NCBI RefSeq assembly: GCF_008632955.1
Contig: NZ_CP043959.1
Coordinates: forward strand, 1,240,001-1,304,000
Length of the DNA: 64,000 nucleotides
Source: Streptomyces tendae
Lineage (GTDB): Bacteria; Actinomycetota; Actinomycetes; Streptomycetales; Streptomycetaceae
Direction of reading: 5' to 3'
Shown: in pieces, positions 16,706 through 24,885 of the stretch
Layout: every line of letters starts with the position of its first letter
How positions within the stretch are numbered: the stretch's first letter is position 1
Made by a program: the position numbers and the translations under genes
Notes under the pieces: model-generated
Told to the model about the DNA's origin: nothing
The model's database searches: none
The model's input: only the letters and a program-made list of their open reading frames with translations

Positions 16706-18478
16706 CTACGCCACCCGCCGCAACGCCAGCACCGCGTTGTGCCCCCCGAACCCGAACGAGTTGCTCAGCACAAGATCACCGGTGTCCGGCAACGGACGCG
16801 GAGCGCCCCGGACGACGTCCAGATCGATCCCGTCGTCCACCTCCGCGCACCCCACCGTCGCCGGCACCACCCCATGCCGCAGCGTCAGCACCGCGGCCAC
16901 CGCCTCGACCCCGCCCGCGGCCCCCTGCAGATGCCCCAGGTGCCCCTTCAGCGCGGTCACGGGTACGTCCCGCCCGCCCAGCACCGCCCGCAGGGCCCGC
17001 GCCTCCGCGAGATCCCCGTCGACCGTGGCGGTCGCGTGGGCGTTCACATGGACGACGTCCGCCACCTCACCGCCCGCGTCCCGCACCGCCCGCCGCAGCG
17101 CGAGCGCGATGCCGTCGCCGGACGGGTCCGGAGCCGCCACATGGTGGGCGTCCGCCGACAGCCCCCACCCGGCCGCCTCGCAGTAGATCCGCGCCCCGCG
17201 GGCCCGCGCGTGCTCCTCGGACTCCAGCACCAGCACCCCCGCCCCCTCGCCGTTGACGAACCCGTCCCGGTCCTTGGCGAACGGCCGCGACGGCGACCCG
17301 TGGTTCGGGTCACCCTCCGCCAGCGCCCGCATCGCCGCGAAGGACGCCATGATCGCGGGCGTGACGACCGCCTCGGCACCGCCCGCCAGGGCGATGTCCA
17401 CCCTGCCGTACCGGATCCGGTCCACGGCCTGCCCGATCGCCTCCGTGCCCGAGGCGCACGCGCTGGTCACCGTGCGGGCCTCCCCGGTGATGTGCAGGTC
17501 GAGCGACACCTGCGAGGCCGCCTGTGACGGCACGGTCATCGGCGTGGTGAGCGGGGAGACGCCCCGCGGCCCCCGCTCCCGCAGCCGACGGTCCCCGCCG
17601 ACCAGCACCGACGCGTCCCCGAGGATGGCGCCGAGGCTCACCCCGACCCGCTCCGGGTCCAGCCCGCTCTCACGGGTGCCGCCGTCGGCGTACCCGGCGT
17701 CGGCCCATGCCTCCCGCGCGGCCAGCACCGCGAACTGGGCAGCCCGGTTCATCCGCCGCGCCGCCTGCCGGGGCAGCAGCCCGGCCGGGTCGACCGGCAC
17801 CGTGCCGGCGATCCGCACCGGCAGCCCGTCGAACTCCTCGTCCGTCAACTCCCGTATGCCGTGCCGCCCTTCGAGCAGCCCCTGCCACAACGCGCCGGTG
17901 CCGACGCCCAGCGGGGTGACGGCACCGAGCCCGGTGACCACCACCCGGCGCGGCCCGGCCGCCGCCGCCGTCCGCGCGGGACGCGGCTCGTGCCGTACGA
18001 CCCGTCCCTCCGAGTCGGCGCCGGCGGCCCAGCGCCGCACCTGCGTGTCGGTCGCGCCCGCGCCGGAGTCCTCCCCGGCGTCCCGGTGCCAGGCACCGAA
18101 ACGGCGTACGTACGTCACCTCGTCGGCCATTGGGTCCACCGCGCGCAGGACGACCAGCCGGTCGCCGTCGCGGAACTCCACGCCGTCCAGGGAGAGCGAG
18201 CTCACCCGCGGCACCGCGGCCACATCCAGCCGGCGCCCCGCTACGGTCACCGTCTGCTCGCGCCGCAGATCCTCCTCGCGGTCCACCCCGCCGAGCGGCG
18301 GCCGCAGCGTGACCCGGATCACCTCCGGGGAGACGGGCAGCGTGTGCGTGACGACGTACCAGTGGTGCCGCGCCGCGTCCTCGGGCGTCAGGGCGAACAG
18401 GTCGCCGGGGACGACCTCCGCGGCGGTCACCGCGTAGGGACGTATCGGTACTTCAGGCGTTTCGGGGGAGTGGGTCAT
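16706..18478 (-). CDS. Beta-ketoacyl synthase with a novel N-terminal region
   Basis: 590 aa from ATG 18478. Residues about 175-590 are a complete KAS II/FabF-type ketosynthase: PRRVVVTGLGAVTPLGVGTG, nucleophile Cys341 in TSACASGTEA, His481 in HVNAHATATVDGD, Lys511 and His516 in LKGHLGHLQGAAGG, and the end motif NSFGFGGHNAVL. Residues 1-170 are not ketosynthase. They hold a beta-rich segment (IRPYAVTAAEVVPGDLFALT; HWYVVTHTLPVSPEVIRVTL) and a linker, with no family that I recognise. No acyl carrier protein or chain-length factor is adjacent. It could act in a specialised lipid or polyketide route. Confidence 0.85.
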   Translation of the reverse strand: MTHSPETPEVPIRPYAVTAAEVVPGDLFALTPEDAARHHWYVVTHTLPVSPEVIRVTLRPPLGGVDREEDLRREQTVTVAGRRLDVAAVPRVSSLSLDGVEFRDGDRLVVLRAVDPMADEVTYVRRFGAWHRDAGEDSGAGATDTQVRRWAAGADSEGRVVRHEPRPARTAAAAGPRRVVVTGLGAVTPLGVGTGALWQGLLEGRHGIRELTDEEFDGLPVRIAGTVPVDPAGLLPRQAARRMNRAAQFAVLAAREAWADAGYADGGTRESGLDPERVGVSLGAILGDASVLVGGDRRLRERGPRGVSPLTTPMTVPSQAASQVSLDLHITGEARTVTSACASGTEAIGQAVDRIRYGRVDIALAGGAEAVVTPAIMASFAAMRALAEGDPNHGSPSRPFAKDRDGFVNGEGAGVLVLESEEHARARGARIYCEAAGWGLSADAHHVAAPDPSGDGIALALRRAVRDAGGEVADVVHVNAHATATVDGDLAEARALRAVLGGRDVPVTALKGHLGHLQGAAGGVEAVAAVLTLRHGVVPATVGCAEVDDGIDLDVVRGAPRPLPDTGDLVLSNSFGFGGHNAVLALRRVA

Positions 18479-18901
18479 GGCCGCGCATGCTCTCTTTGGT
18501 CCGAACTGTCGTACTCCGGGAGGTTCCGAGTGTTCTGTACGAACTCCGAAGCGGCCATGGCCGGCTCTGATCCATGTCCGATTTGACCCGTTCTGCCTTT
18601 CGGGTGACACGGAACACATCGGTCAAGGCACCGACGGCTGGGCAGAGTTACCGGGACGTAGTGGCACTGTGGAAAACGTCACGAAGCCCGGGCCGGCCGC
18701 CTTGCCCGCCCGGCGGAACGAGCCGTACGTCACACCCCGCGCGGCCCCGCACCGGGCCCAGCCCCACCGGCACGGCGGACCGACTGATCCCGGCGCCCTT
18801 GTTCGGCGTCTTCTCAGACGGGCGTGCTTCGATGTGCGCGACCTGCCGGGCCGGACCGCGAGGCGGTGACGAACGGTCCACGACGGTGATCCGAGACTGG
18901 G
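18479..18901. other. Divergent intergenic region (ketosynthase / ECF sigma)
   Basis: About 420 bases between divergent starts. The frames open here are Arg/Pro-rich shadows without a good start or ribosome site. It should hold the promoters for both sides; I see no clear -35/-10 pair that I would defend. Confidence 0.5.
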
Positions 18902-19426
18902 GTGGAGGGCATGGACGAGGACGAGTTCGACGTTTTCTACGCGGCCGCCTTCCCCCGTCTCACCGGCCAGCTCTTCGCCTTCACGGGGGACCTCGGCGAG
19001 GCCCAGGACGTGGTGCAGGAGGCGTTCGTGCGCGCCTGGGACCGGCGCCACCGGCTGCTGGCCGACGAGGCGCCGGAGGCGTGGGTGCGCACCGTCGCCA
19101 TGCGCCTCGCCGTGAGCCGCTGGCGCCGCGCCAAGCGCTGGCTTGAACTGGTGCGCCACTCCCCGCCTCCGGAGGCGACCCCCGGCCCCGGACCCGACCG
19201 CACCGCTCTGGTCGCCGCGCTGCGCCAACTCCCGGAGGCCCAGCGGATGGCGGTCGTGCTCCACCATCTGTGCGACCTCAGTGTCGAGCAGGTAGCCTCC
19301 GAGACCGGCGCGCCGGTGGGGACGGTCAAGGCCCGGTTGTCCCGCGGCCGGGCGGCACTGGCCAGGCACCTGGCGGTGGACGAGGCCGAGGAGCCGGCCT
19401 GGGAGGAGGGCGGCCGTGTCGGATGA
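18902..19426 (+). CDS. SigE-family ECF RNA polymerase sigma factor
   Basis: 174 aa from GTG 18902, or 171 aa from ATG 18911; neither has ideal ribosome-site spacing. Sigma-70 region 2 is at residues about 10-75 (FAFTGDLGEAQDVVQEAFVR, then AWDRRHR). Region 4 is at about 110-160 (LRQLPEAQRMAVVLHHL, then CDLSVEQVASETGAPVGTVK). It belongs to the SigE-type group common in Streptomyces. It overlaps by 11 bases a single-pass membrane protein gene that may control it. Confidence 0.92.
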   Translation: MEGMDEDEFDVFYAAAFPRLTGQLFAFTGDLGEAQDVVQEAFVRAWDRRHRLLADEAPEAWVRTVAMRLAVSRWRRAKRWLELVRHSPPPEATPGPGPDRTALVAALRQLPEAQRMAVVLHHLCDLSVEQVASETGAPVGTVKARLSRGRAALARHLAVDEAEEPAWEEGGRVG

Positions 19427-20213
19427 ACTCCGCGGTGCCCTGCGGGAACTGGCCTCCCGGCACGAGAGGCCGCCGCGCCTGGCCGCCGCGGAGGTCAGGG
19501 ACCGCGCCCGGCGCCGCTCACGCCGCCGCAGGGCCGTCCTCGCCCTCGGCACGGCCGCCACGGCGGCCTGCGCGGCGACGGTGGTGGCCCTCACCCTGCA
19601 CACCGAGCCGCCCGGCGGGACACGGCACCGGCCCGGCGCCACACCGGCCGTCTCGCCCTCGGCCGCGCGGTCCCCGAGCGTCGCGGCCCCCTCCCGGGCG
19701 CCCCGCCCCTCGGCCGGCCGGCTGGACCTGGGCCTGCGGACCCTCACCCTCGCCGGCCGCGTCCTGCGCGTCGACACGCGGGCCTCGGGCCGGTTCCCGC
19801 CCGGCACCCGGCTCACCGTGATCGCCCGGACCGACGGCGGGGTACTGCCGTTGCGGACCACCAGGACCACGGTCCAGAGCGTCAAGGTCCCCTACCTGGT
19901 CCAGCTGCGCACCCCCGACGGCGAGCGCGTCTACGCCGGACCCCTCTCCTTCGACGCCCGGCTGCTGCGGGCCCTGTCCGGCACCACGGGCTGGGTGGGC
20001 ATGAGCCTGGCGGACGCCGAGTGGTTCCACGACCGGGTCCGGACGGGCGACGAGATCGAGCTGGCGTCCGCGGCCGACGCCGGCGGTGGCGGGGCGACGG
20101 GGGCCCGGCCCGCGCCCACGCAATCGGCGGACCACCTCGGGACCAGCCGATCGGCAGGCCGAACCCCCCTGGCGCGCGGAGACGGTCAGGTCGCCGAAGG
20201 GACGCACGACTGA
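19416..20213 (+). CDS. Single-pass membrane protein, candidate sigma-factor partner
   Basis: 265 aa, GTG 19416 inside the 3' end of the sigma gene, so translationally coupled. Residues 1-38 are cytoplasmic and very basic (RRRSRRRR), residues 39-60 are one membrane helix (AVLALGTAATAACAATVVAL), and the rest is extracytoplasmic with a Pro/Ser linker and a beta-rich domain (LTLAGRVLRVDTRASGRFPP). The position and topology are those of anti-sigma factors, but there is no zinc-binding HxxxCxxC motif. Call by context only. Confidence 0.65.
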   Translation: MSDELRGALRELASRHERPPRLAAAEVRDRARRRSRRRRAVLALGTAATAACAATVVALTLHTEPPGGTRHRPGATPAVSPSAARSPSVAAPSRAPRPSAGRLDLGLRTLTLAGRVLRVDTRASGRFPPGTRLTVIARTDGGVLPLRTTRTTVQSVKVPYLVQLRTPDGERVYAGPLSFDARLLRALSGTTGWVGMSLADAEWFHDRVRTGDEIELASAADAGGGGATGARPAPTQSADHLGTSRSAGRTPLARGDGQVAEGTHD

Positions 20214-20248
20214 TCCTTCACGCACCCGGCGTGGCCCAGGCCCCCGGG

Positions 20249-20911
20249 TCAGCTGACCAGACCTCGCCGGTACGCGTACACCACCGCCTGCACCCGGTCC
20301 CGGAGCTGCAGTTTCGACAGGATGCGTGACACGAACGTCTTCACCGTCTCCTGGCTGATCACCAGCGCCGCCGCGATCTCGCTGTTGGACAGCCCGTCCG
20401 CGATGAGCCGCAGCACCTCCAACTCACGTGGGGTCAGCGGGATCTGCCGGGCGCCGTCCTCGCTGGGCCGGATCCGGGAGGCGTACCGGCCCACCAGCTG
20501 CCGGGTGACGTCCGGGTCGAGCAGCGCCGCGCCCGAGGCCACCGTGCGGATGCCCAGCAGCAGCCGGTCCGGCGGGGCGTCCTTCAGCAGGAAGCCGCTC
20601 GCCCCGGCGCGCAGCGCCTCGTACACGTACTCGTCGAGGTTGAACGTGGTCACCACCAGCACCTTGACCGGGTCCCGCACCCCTGCGCCGGCCAGCAGCC
20701 GGGTGGCCTCGATGCCGTCGAGCACCGGCATCCGGACGTCCATCACGACGACGTCAGGACGTACCCTCGCGGCGAGCTCGACGGCGGCCTGCCCGTCGGC
20801 GCACTCGCCCACCACCTCCATGTCGGACTGCGCGCCGATGATCGTCACCAGCCCGGTGCGCACCAGCGTCTGGTCGTCGCACACGAGCACCCGCACGGGC
20901 GTGCCGCTCAC
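20249..20911 (-). CDS. NarL/LuxR-family response regulator
   Basis: 220 aa, GTG 20911 overlapping the kinase stop (GTGA). Receiver domain residues 1-125: phospho-acceptor Asp in VVMDVRMPVLDG, acidic pair CDDQ, and Lys in FLLKDAPP. LuxR HTH at about 150-215 (LTPRELEVLRLIADGLSNSE, then IAAALVISQETVKTFVSRIL). It should act with the neighbouring histidine kinase. Target genes are not evident, although the CPBP protease upstream is a candidate. Confidence 0.93.
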   Translation of the reverse strand: MSGTPVRVLVCDDQTLVRTGLVTIIGAQSDMEVVGECADGQAAVELAARVRPDVVVMDVRMPVLDGIEATRLLAGAGVRDPVKVLVVTTFNLDEYVYEALRAGASGFLLKDAPPDRLLLGIRTVASGAALLDPDVTRQLVGRYASRIRPSEDGARQIPLTPRELEVLRLIADGLSNSEIAAALVISQETVKTFVSRILSKLQLRDRVQAVVYAYRRGLVS

Positions 20912-21993
20912 GAGCCGCTCCCGTTGGGTATCCGCGCCCGTACGGCGAACCCTCCGCCGGGCCGCGGACCCGCGTCGAACTCGCCGCCGAGGACGTCCAC
21001 CCGCTCCCGCAGACCGGCCAGCCCCCGCCCGCTGCCGCCCGGTGAGGTCCCGCCCGCCGTTCCGGGACCGTCCGTGCCGACCTCCACGGTGATGTCCCTC
21101 TCGCTGTGCTGCACCAGGACCGAAGTACGTTGCCCGTGAGCGTACTTGAGGGCGTTGGTGAGGGCCTCCTGCACCACCCGGTAGGCCACGAGATCGGCAC
21201 TCCCCGTCGACGTGGCCGGGGTGCCCTTCTCGGTGAACTCCACCGGCTGCCCGGCCCGGCGGGTCTGCTCGACCAGGGTGAGCAGCCGCCCCACGGGCGG
21301 GGTACGGGAACCCACACCGTGGTCCGGGTTGAGCAGGTCCAGCAGATGCCGCAGATCGGCGACGGCGCGGCGGCCGGTGTCGGTGACCGCGGTCAGGGTC
21401 TCGTCGAGCCGGTCGGGCGCGGCCGTCAGGTAGCGGGCCGCCTCCGCCTGCACCACCATCGCGGTCACGTGATGGGTCACCACGTCGTGCAACTCACGAG
21501 CGATACGCGCCCGTTCGGCGGCTCGACTCTGCTCCGCCACCTGATGGCGCCGCTCCGCCTCCGCGAGCCGGGTGGAACGCAGCCACACCCCGCCGCCCCA
21601 CAGCAGGCACAGGGCCACGTAGAACGACACGAACTCGGCCGCCGGCTCCTCCGTCCCGCGCCGCACGAACTCGGCGACCAGGGCGACGTACGCCAGCGAC
21701 AGGCCGGCCACCGCCGTGCGCCGGTACCGCTCCAGATGGGCACCCGTGCTGAGCAGCGCCAGGGGCAGCGCGCTCGCGGCGACCGAGTGGTAGCCGCACA
21801 GCTGGTCGAGGGCGAACCCGCCCGCCACCAGGACCAGGCAGATCAGCGGCCACCGCCGCCGCAGGGCGAGCGGAAGGCACTGCAGACCGATCGCCACGAC
21901 GGCCACCGCGTCGAACGGCCGGTCCACCGTGCTGCCGATCTCCGTGCCGCTCCCGTGGAAGTCGGGCACGAACGCCGTGGCGAACAGCAGCAC
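20908..21993 (-). CDS. Sensor histidine kinase (NarL-partner type, HisKA_3)
   Basis: 361 aa from GTG 21993 as written. Four to five N-terminal membrane helices, then the HisKA_3 phospho-acceptor in RARIARELHDVVTHHVTAMV, and the ATPase domain with ALTNALKYAHGQ and SGRGLAGLRERV. GTG 21993 has no ribosome site and cuts into helix 1. In-frame residues upstream (LHVTVRDLPFA) look like the natural N-terminus, and the preceding sequence continues in the frame of the CPBP protease. A one-base error or mutation near 22045 is suspected. Kinase assignment is certain; the start is not. Confidence 0.88.
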   Translation of the reverse strand: MLLFATAFVPDFHGSGTEIGSTVDRPFDAVAVVAIGLQCLPLALRRRWPLICLVLVAGGFALDQLCGYHSVAASALPLALLSTGAHLERYRRTAVAGLSLAYVALVAEFVRRGTEEPAAEFVSFYVALCLLWGGGVWLRSTRLAEAERRHQVAEQSRAAERARIARELHDVVTHHVTAMVVQAEAARYLTAAPDRLDETLTAVTDTGRRAVADLRHLLDLLNPDHGVGSRTPPVGRLLTLVEQTRRAGQPVEFTEKGTPATSTGSADLVAYRVVQEALTNALKYAHGQRTSVLVQHSERDITVEVGTDGPGTAGGTSPGGSGRGLAGLRERVDVLGGEFDAGPRPGGGFAVRARIPNGSGS

Positions 21994-22886
21994 GGCGAAC
22001 GGGAGGTCCCGGACCGTGACGTGCAGCCGGCCCAGACCTCCCGCGCCCCCGCAGAGGAGTCACCGGCGAGCACCACGGGGTCGACACGCTTCGAGCGGCG
22101 GACCGTCATCGTGCCCCGCCGACGGGCCAGCCACAGGAACCCGGCGGCGACGAGCAGGCAGAACACCAGGGTGTACATGCTGCCCTCGGGCCCGAACTCA
22201 CCCCCGCTGATCAGGGTCGGCCCGGACGTGGAGGCGTCCAGCAGGCCCTGCTGGGTGTCGTTGCCGGAGACCTCGGTGCTGAAGATGCCGGACGCGGCGT
22301 AGTTCCACCCGAAGTGCAGCCCGATCGGCACCCACAGGTTGCGGGTGGCGACGTACGCGGCGCCCAGCATCGGTCCCGCCGACAGCGTGATGACGGCCAC
22401 GCCCCACAGGCTCGCGTCGGGGTTCGCCAGATGCCACGCGCCGAACAGCACACTGGTCACGATCAGCACGGCCCAGGTGCCGGCACGCTCCTCCATGATC
22501 CGGAACACTACGCCGCGGAACAGGAGTTCCTCGGTGACGGAGGCGGCGGCCATGAATCCGGCCAGCCCCACGGCGCCCGTGGCCGACCCCCAGCCGTCCA
22601 CCTCGTAGTGGCCCACGAAGGCGATGTTCGCCACCACGGCCCCGAACACCAGCACGCCGATCAGCAGCCCCCGGAAGAGGGCCCCCGCCGCGCCCTTCCG
22701 GGCCACCTCCGTGACCGTCCGCCGCTCGGTCCGCCCCACGACCCACGCGTAGACGTACACGGCCAGCACCGCCGTCGCCAGGCCGAGACCGAGCGTGAGC
22801 CACGGATTGTCCTCGGCGGCGGCGACGCACTGTCCCCCGATCAGGGACACCACCACCACGGCCAGCAACTGCCACACGACGCGCAC
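21843..22886 (-). CDS. CPBP-family intramembrane metalloprotease (CAAX protease-like)
   Basis: ATG 22886, 347 aa as read, about 8 membrane helices. CPBP motifs are present: AAASVTEELLFRGVVF (EExxxR), FGAWHLANPD (FxxxH) and IGLHFGWNYAA (HxxxN/W). Recognisable protein ends near residue 280 (SAGAREVWAG). The last roughly 65 residues (TSRSGTSRSPCCC and onward) are the out-of-frame shadow of the kinase gene and not natural-looking. So either the genes overlap by 151 bases or a frameshift lies near 22045. Likely roles of the family are membrane-protein or peptide processing. Confidence 0.8.
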   Translation of the reverse strand: MRVVWQLLAVVVVSLIGGQCVAAAEDNPWLTLGLGLATAVLAVYVYAWVVGRTERRTVTEVARKGAAGALFRGLLIGVLVFGAVVANIAFVGHYEVDGWGSATGAVGLAGFMAAASVTEELLFRGVVFRIMEERAGTWAVLIVTSVLFGAWHLANPDASLWGVAVITLSAGPMLGAAYVATRNLWVPIGLHFGWNYAASGIFSTEVSGNDTQQGLLDASTSGPTLISGGEFGPEGSMYTLVFCLLVAAGFLWLARRRGTMTVRRSKRVDPVVLAGDSSAGAREVWAGCTSRSGTSRSPCCCSPRRSCPTSTGAARRSAARWTGRSTRWPSWRSVCSAFRSPCGGGGR

Positions 22887-23086
22887 GACTCAGCTCCTCG
22901 ACGAACGGGGTTGTGGACCGCGGCAGGTGTCCGCCGCACCGACCGCCCCGACGTTACGGATCCGCCGCGCGCAAGGCGTCACCTCCCGGTGGACACCTCA
23001 CGTAGCTCGCGTGGGGGACACGCCGCAGGGTGCTCCCCGTCAGCGCGCGGCACACCGTGTCCCACAGCTGCACGGCGTGCCGCGTC

Positions 23087-23947
23087 CTACCCCTTCACAG
23101 CCCCCGAGGTGAGCCCCCGGATGAACGACCGCTGGAGCGCCAGGAACGCCAGCACCGACGGCAGCATCGCCAGGAACGCGCCCATCAGCAGCACCCCGAT
23201 GCCCACCTGGTCGTCCGAGCGCAGGGAGCGCAGTGCCAGCGGCAGGGTGTACTGCGCCGGGTCGGTGGCGACCAGCAGCGGCAGCATGTACTGGTCCCAG
23301 ATCATCGTGAACCCGAAAATGCCGATCACCCCGAGCGCGGGCCGGCACAACGGCAGCACGACCTGCCAGAACACACGGAACTCGCCCGCGCCGTCCAGCC
23401 GCGCCGACTCCTCCAGCTCCTTGGGGATCTCCTTCATGAACTCGGTCATCACCAGGATGGAGAAGCCCCAGGCGGCCACCGGCACGATCATGCCGACCAG
23501 TGAGCCCACCAGGCTGACGTGCAGCACGGGCAGGTCCGCCAGCAGCACCGACAGGGGGACGGCCAGCACCTCCTCCGGCAGCATCATCGTCGCCAGGATG
23601 AGCACCAGCACCGCCGCCGACCCGCGGAACCGCTTGCGGGCCAGCGCGTACCCGGCGAACACGCTCACCAGCACTTGGAGCGCCAGCCCGCCGCCCACCA
23701 CGACGAAGGAGTTGAGCAGGTAGTCCAGCACGTTGCGGTCGATCGCCCGTTCCAGGTTGTCCAGGGACAGCCGGTCGGGCAGCAGGGTGAACTGCGTGGG
23801 GTCCACGGTCGGGGTGAACGCGCCGATCATCAGCGCCAGCAGCGGCCCGGCGAAGACCATGAACAGGGCGGTGTACAGCACGAACCGCAGCACCCGGGCC
23901 CACGGCCCGCGCGCCTCCGCCAGCCCGAGCGCGGTCTCGTTCCTCAT
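23087..23947 (-). CDS. ABC sugar transporter permease 2 (MalG/CUT1 type)
   Basis: 286 aa from ATG 23947, overlapping the upstream permease stop (ATGA). Six membrane helices. The EAA loop is EIPKELEESARLDGAGEFRV (E-x2-A-x2-DGA), contacting the shared ATPase. It is the last gene of the binding-protein/permease/permease operon. No ATPase gene is present; Streptomyces CUT1 systems usually share the MsiK ATPase encoded elsewhere. Confidence 0.92.
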   Translation of the reverse strand: MRNETALGLAEARGPWARVLRFVLYTALFMVFAGPLLALMIGAFTPTVDPTQFTLLPDRLSLDNLERAIDRNVLDYLLNSFVVVGGGLALQVLVSVFAGYALARKRFRGSAAVLVLILATMMLPEEVLAVPLSVLLADLPVLHVSLVGSLVGMIVPVAAWGFSILVMTEFMKEIPKELEESARLDGAGEFRVFWQVVLPLCRPALGVIGIFGFTMIWDQYMLPLLVATDPAQYTLPLALRSLRSDDQVGIGVLLMGAFLAMLPSVLAFLALQRSFIRGLTSGAVKG

Positions 23948-24885
23948 CGGACCTCCCTCCGGCGCAGGCGCGACGCCACGGTCAGCACCAGCAGCACCAG
24001 GAACAGCAGTACGGTCCCGGCCGCGGCGACCCCCAACTCGTTGCGTTCGAGGCCGAGTTTGTACGTGAGGGTCAGCAGCACCTCGGTGGAGCCGTCGGGC
24101 CCGCCGTTGGTCAGCAGGAACACCTCGGTGAAGATGCGCAGCCCCCGGATCGCGGCGAGCGTCAGCAGAATGGCGAACACCGGCCGCAGCCCCGGCAGGG
24201 TGACGTGCCAGATCCGCCGCCACCGCGAGGCGCCGTCGACCGCGGAGGCCTCATAGAGCACCCGGTCCACCCCGGCCAGCCCGGCGAGGAAGATCATCAT
24301 GTCGTACGGGGCCCCGCGCCAGATGCCGACGAAGGCGATGGACGCCAGCGAGCTGTCAGGGGAGTTGAGGAACTCGCTCGGTCCCAGACCGAGGACGCCG
24401 AGCACCGAGTTCAGCGCGCCGCCCTCCGCCGGGTAGTACATGACCCGCCAGACCTCGGCGACCACCGCCATGGCCGTGACGACCGGCAGGAAGATCGCGG
24501 AGCGGATGAACCACAGCGAGCGGGTCTGGCCCTCCAGCAGCAGGGCCAGCGCCAGCCCCAGCACGATGGAACCGGCCGTCGTCGCCACCGCCAGCACGAC
24601 CGTGTGCCACACCGCGGCGCCGAAGTCGGAACTGCCGGCGATCTCGGCGTAGTTCTCGCCCCCGACGTAGGTGTTGCCGAGGAACGGCCGCACCTCCTCG
24701 AAGCTCATCCGCACGGCCTGCGCCATGGGGATGAACTTGAAGTAGAGGAACAGCAGCAGGGCAGGTGCCAGGAACAGCCACGGTGTCGCGGCGCGCCGCA
24801 GCCGCGCCCGCACCGGCGGAGCCGTACGGGACGGGCGTCGGGCCTCCGGCTTCCGCGACGCCGCCCGCGCCTCGGTCACCGTCAT
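23944..24885 (-). CDS. ABC sugar transporter permease 1 (MalF/CUT1 type)
   Basis: 313 aa, ATG 24885, sharing one base with the stop of the binding-protein gene (TGATG). A cytoplasmic basic N-terminus, six membrane helices, and the EAA loop LYEASAVDGASRWRRIWHVT. It pairs with the next permease to form the membrane channel. Confidence 0.92.
   Translation of the reverse strand: MTVTEARAASRKPEARRPSRTAPPVRARLRRAATPWLFLAPALLLFLYFKFIPMAQAVRMSFEEVRPFLGNTYVGGENYAEIAGSSDFGAAVWHTVVLAVATTAGSIVLGLALALLLEGQTRSLWFIRSAIFLPVVTAMAVVAEVWRVMYYPAEGGALNSVLGVLGLGPSEFLNSPDSSLASIAFVGIWRGAPYDMMIFLAGLAGVDRVLYEASAVDGASRWRRIWHVTLPGLRPVFAILLTLAAIRGLRIFTEVFLLTNGGPDGSTEVLLTLTYKLGLERNELGVAAAGTVLLFLVLLVLTVASRLRRREVR

Noticed and set aside
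19416..20213. Zinc anti-sigma factor
   Set aside because: Position and topology fit, but there is no HxxxCxxC motif, so I keep only a generic membrane-partner call.
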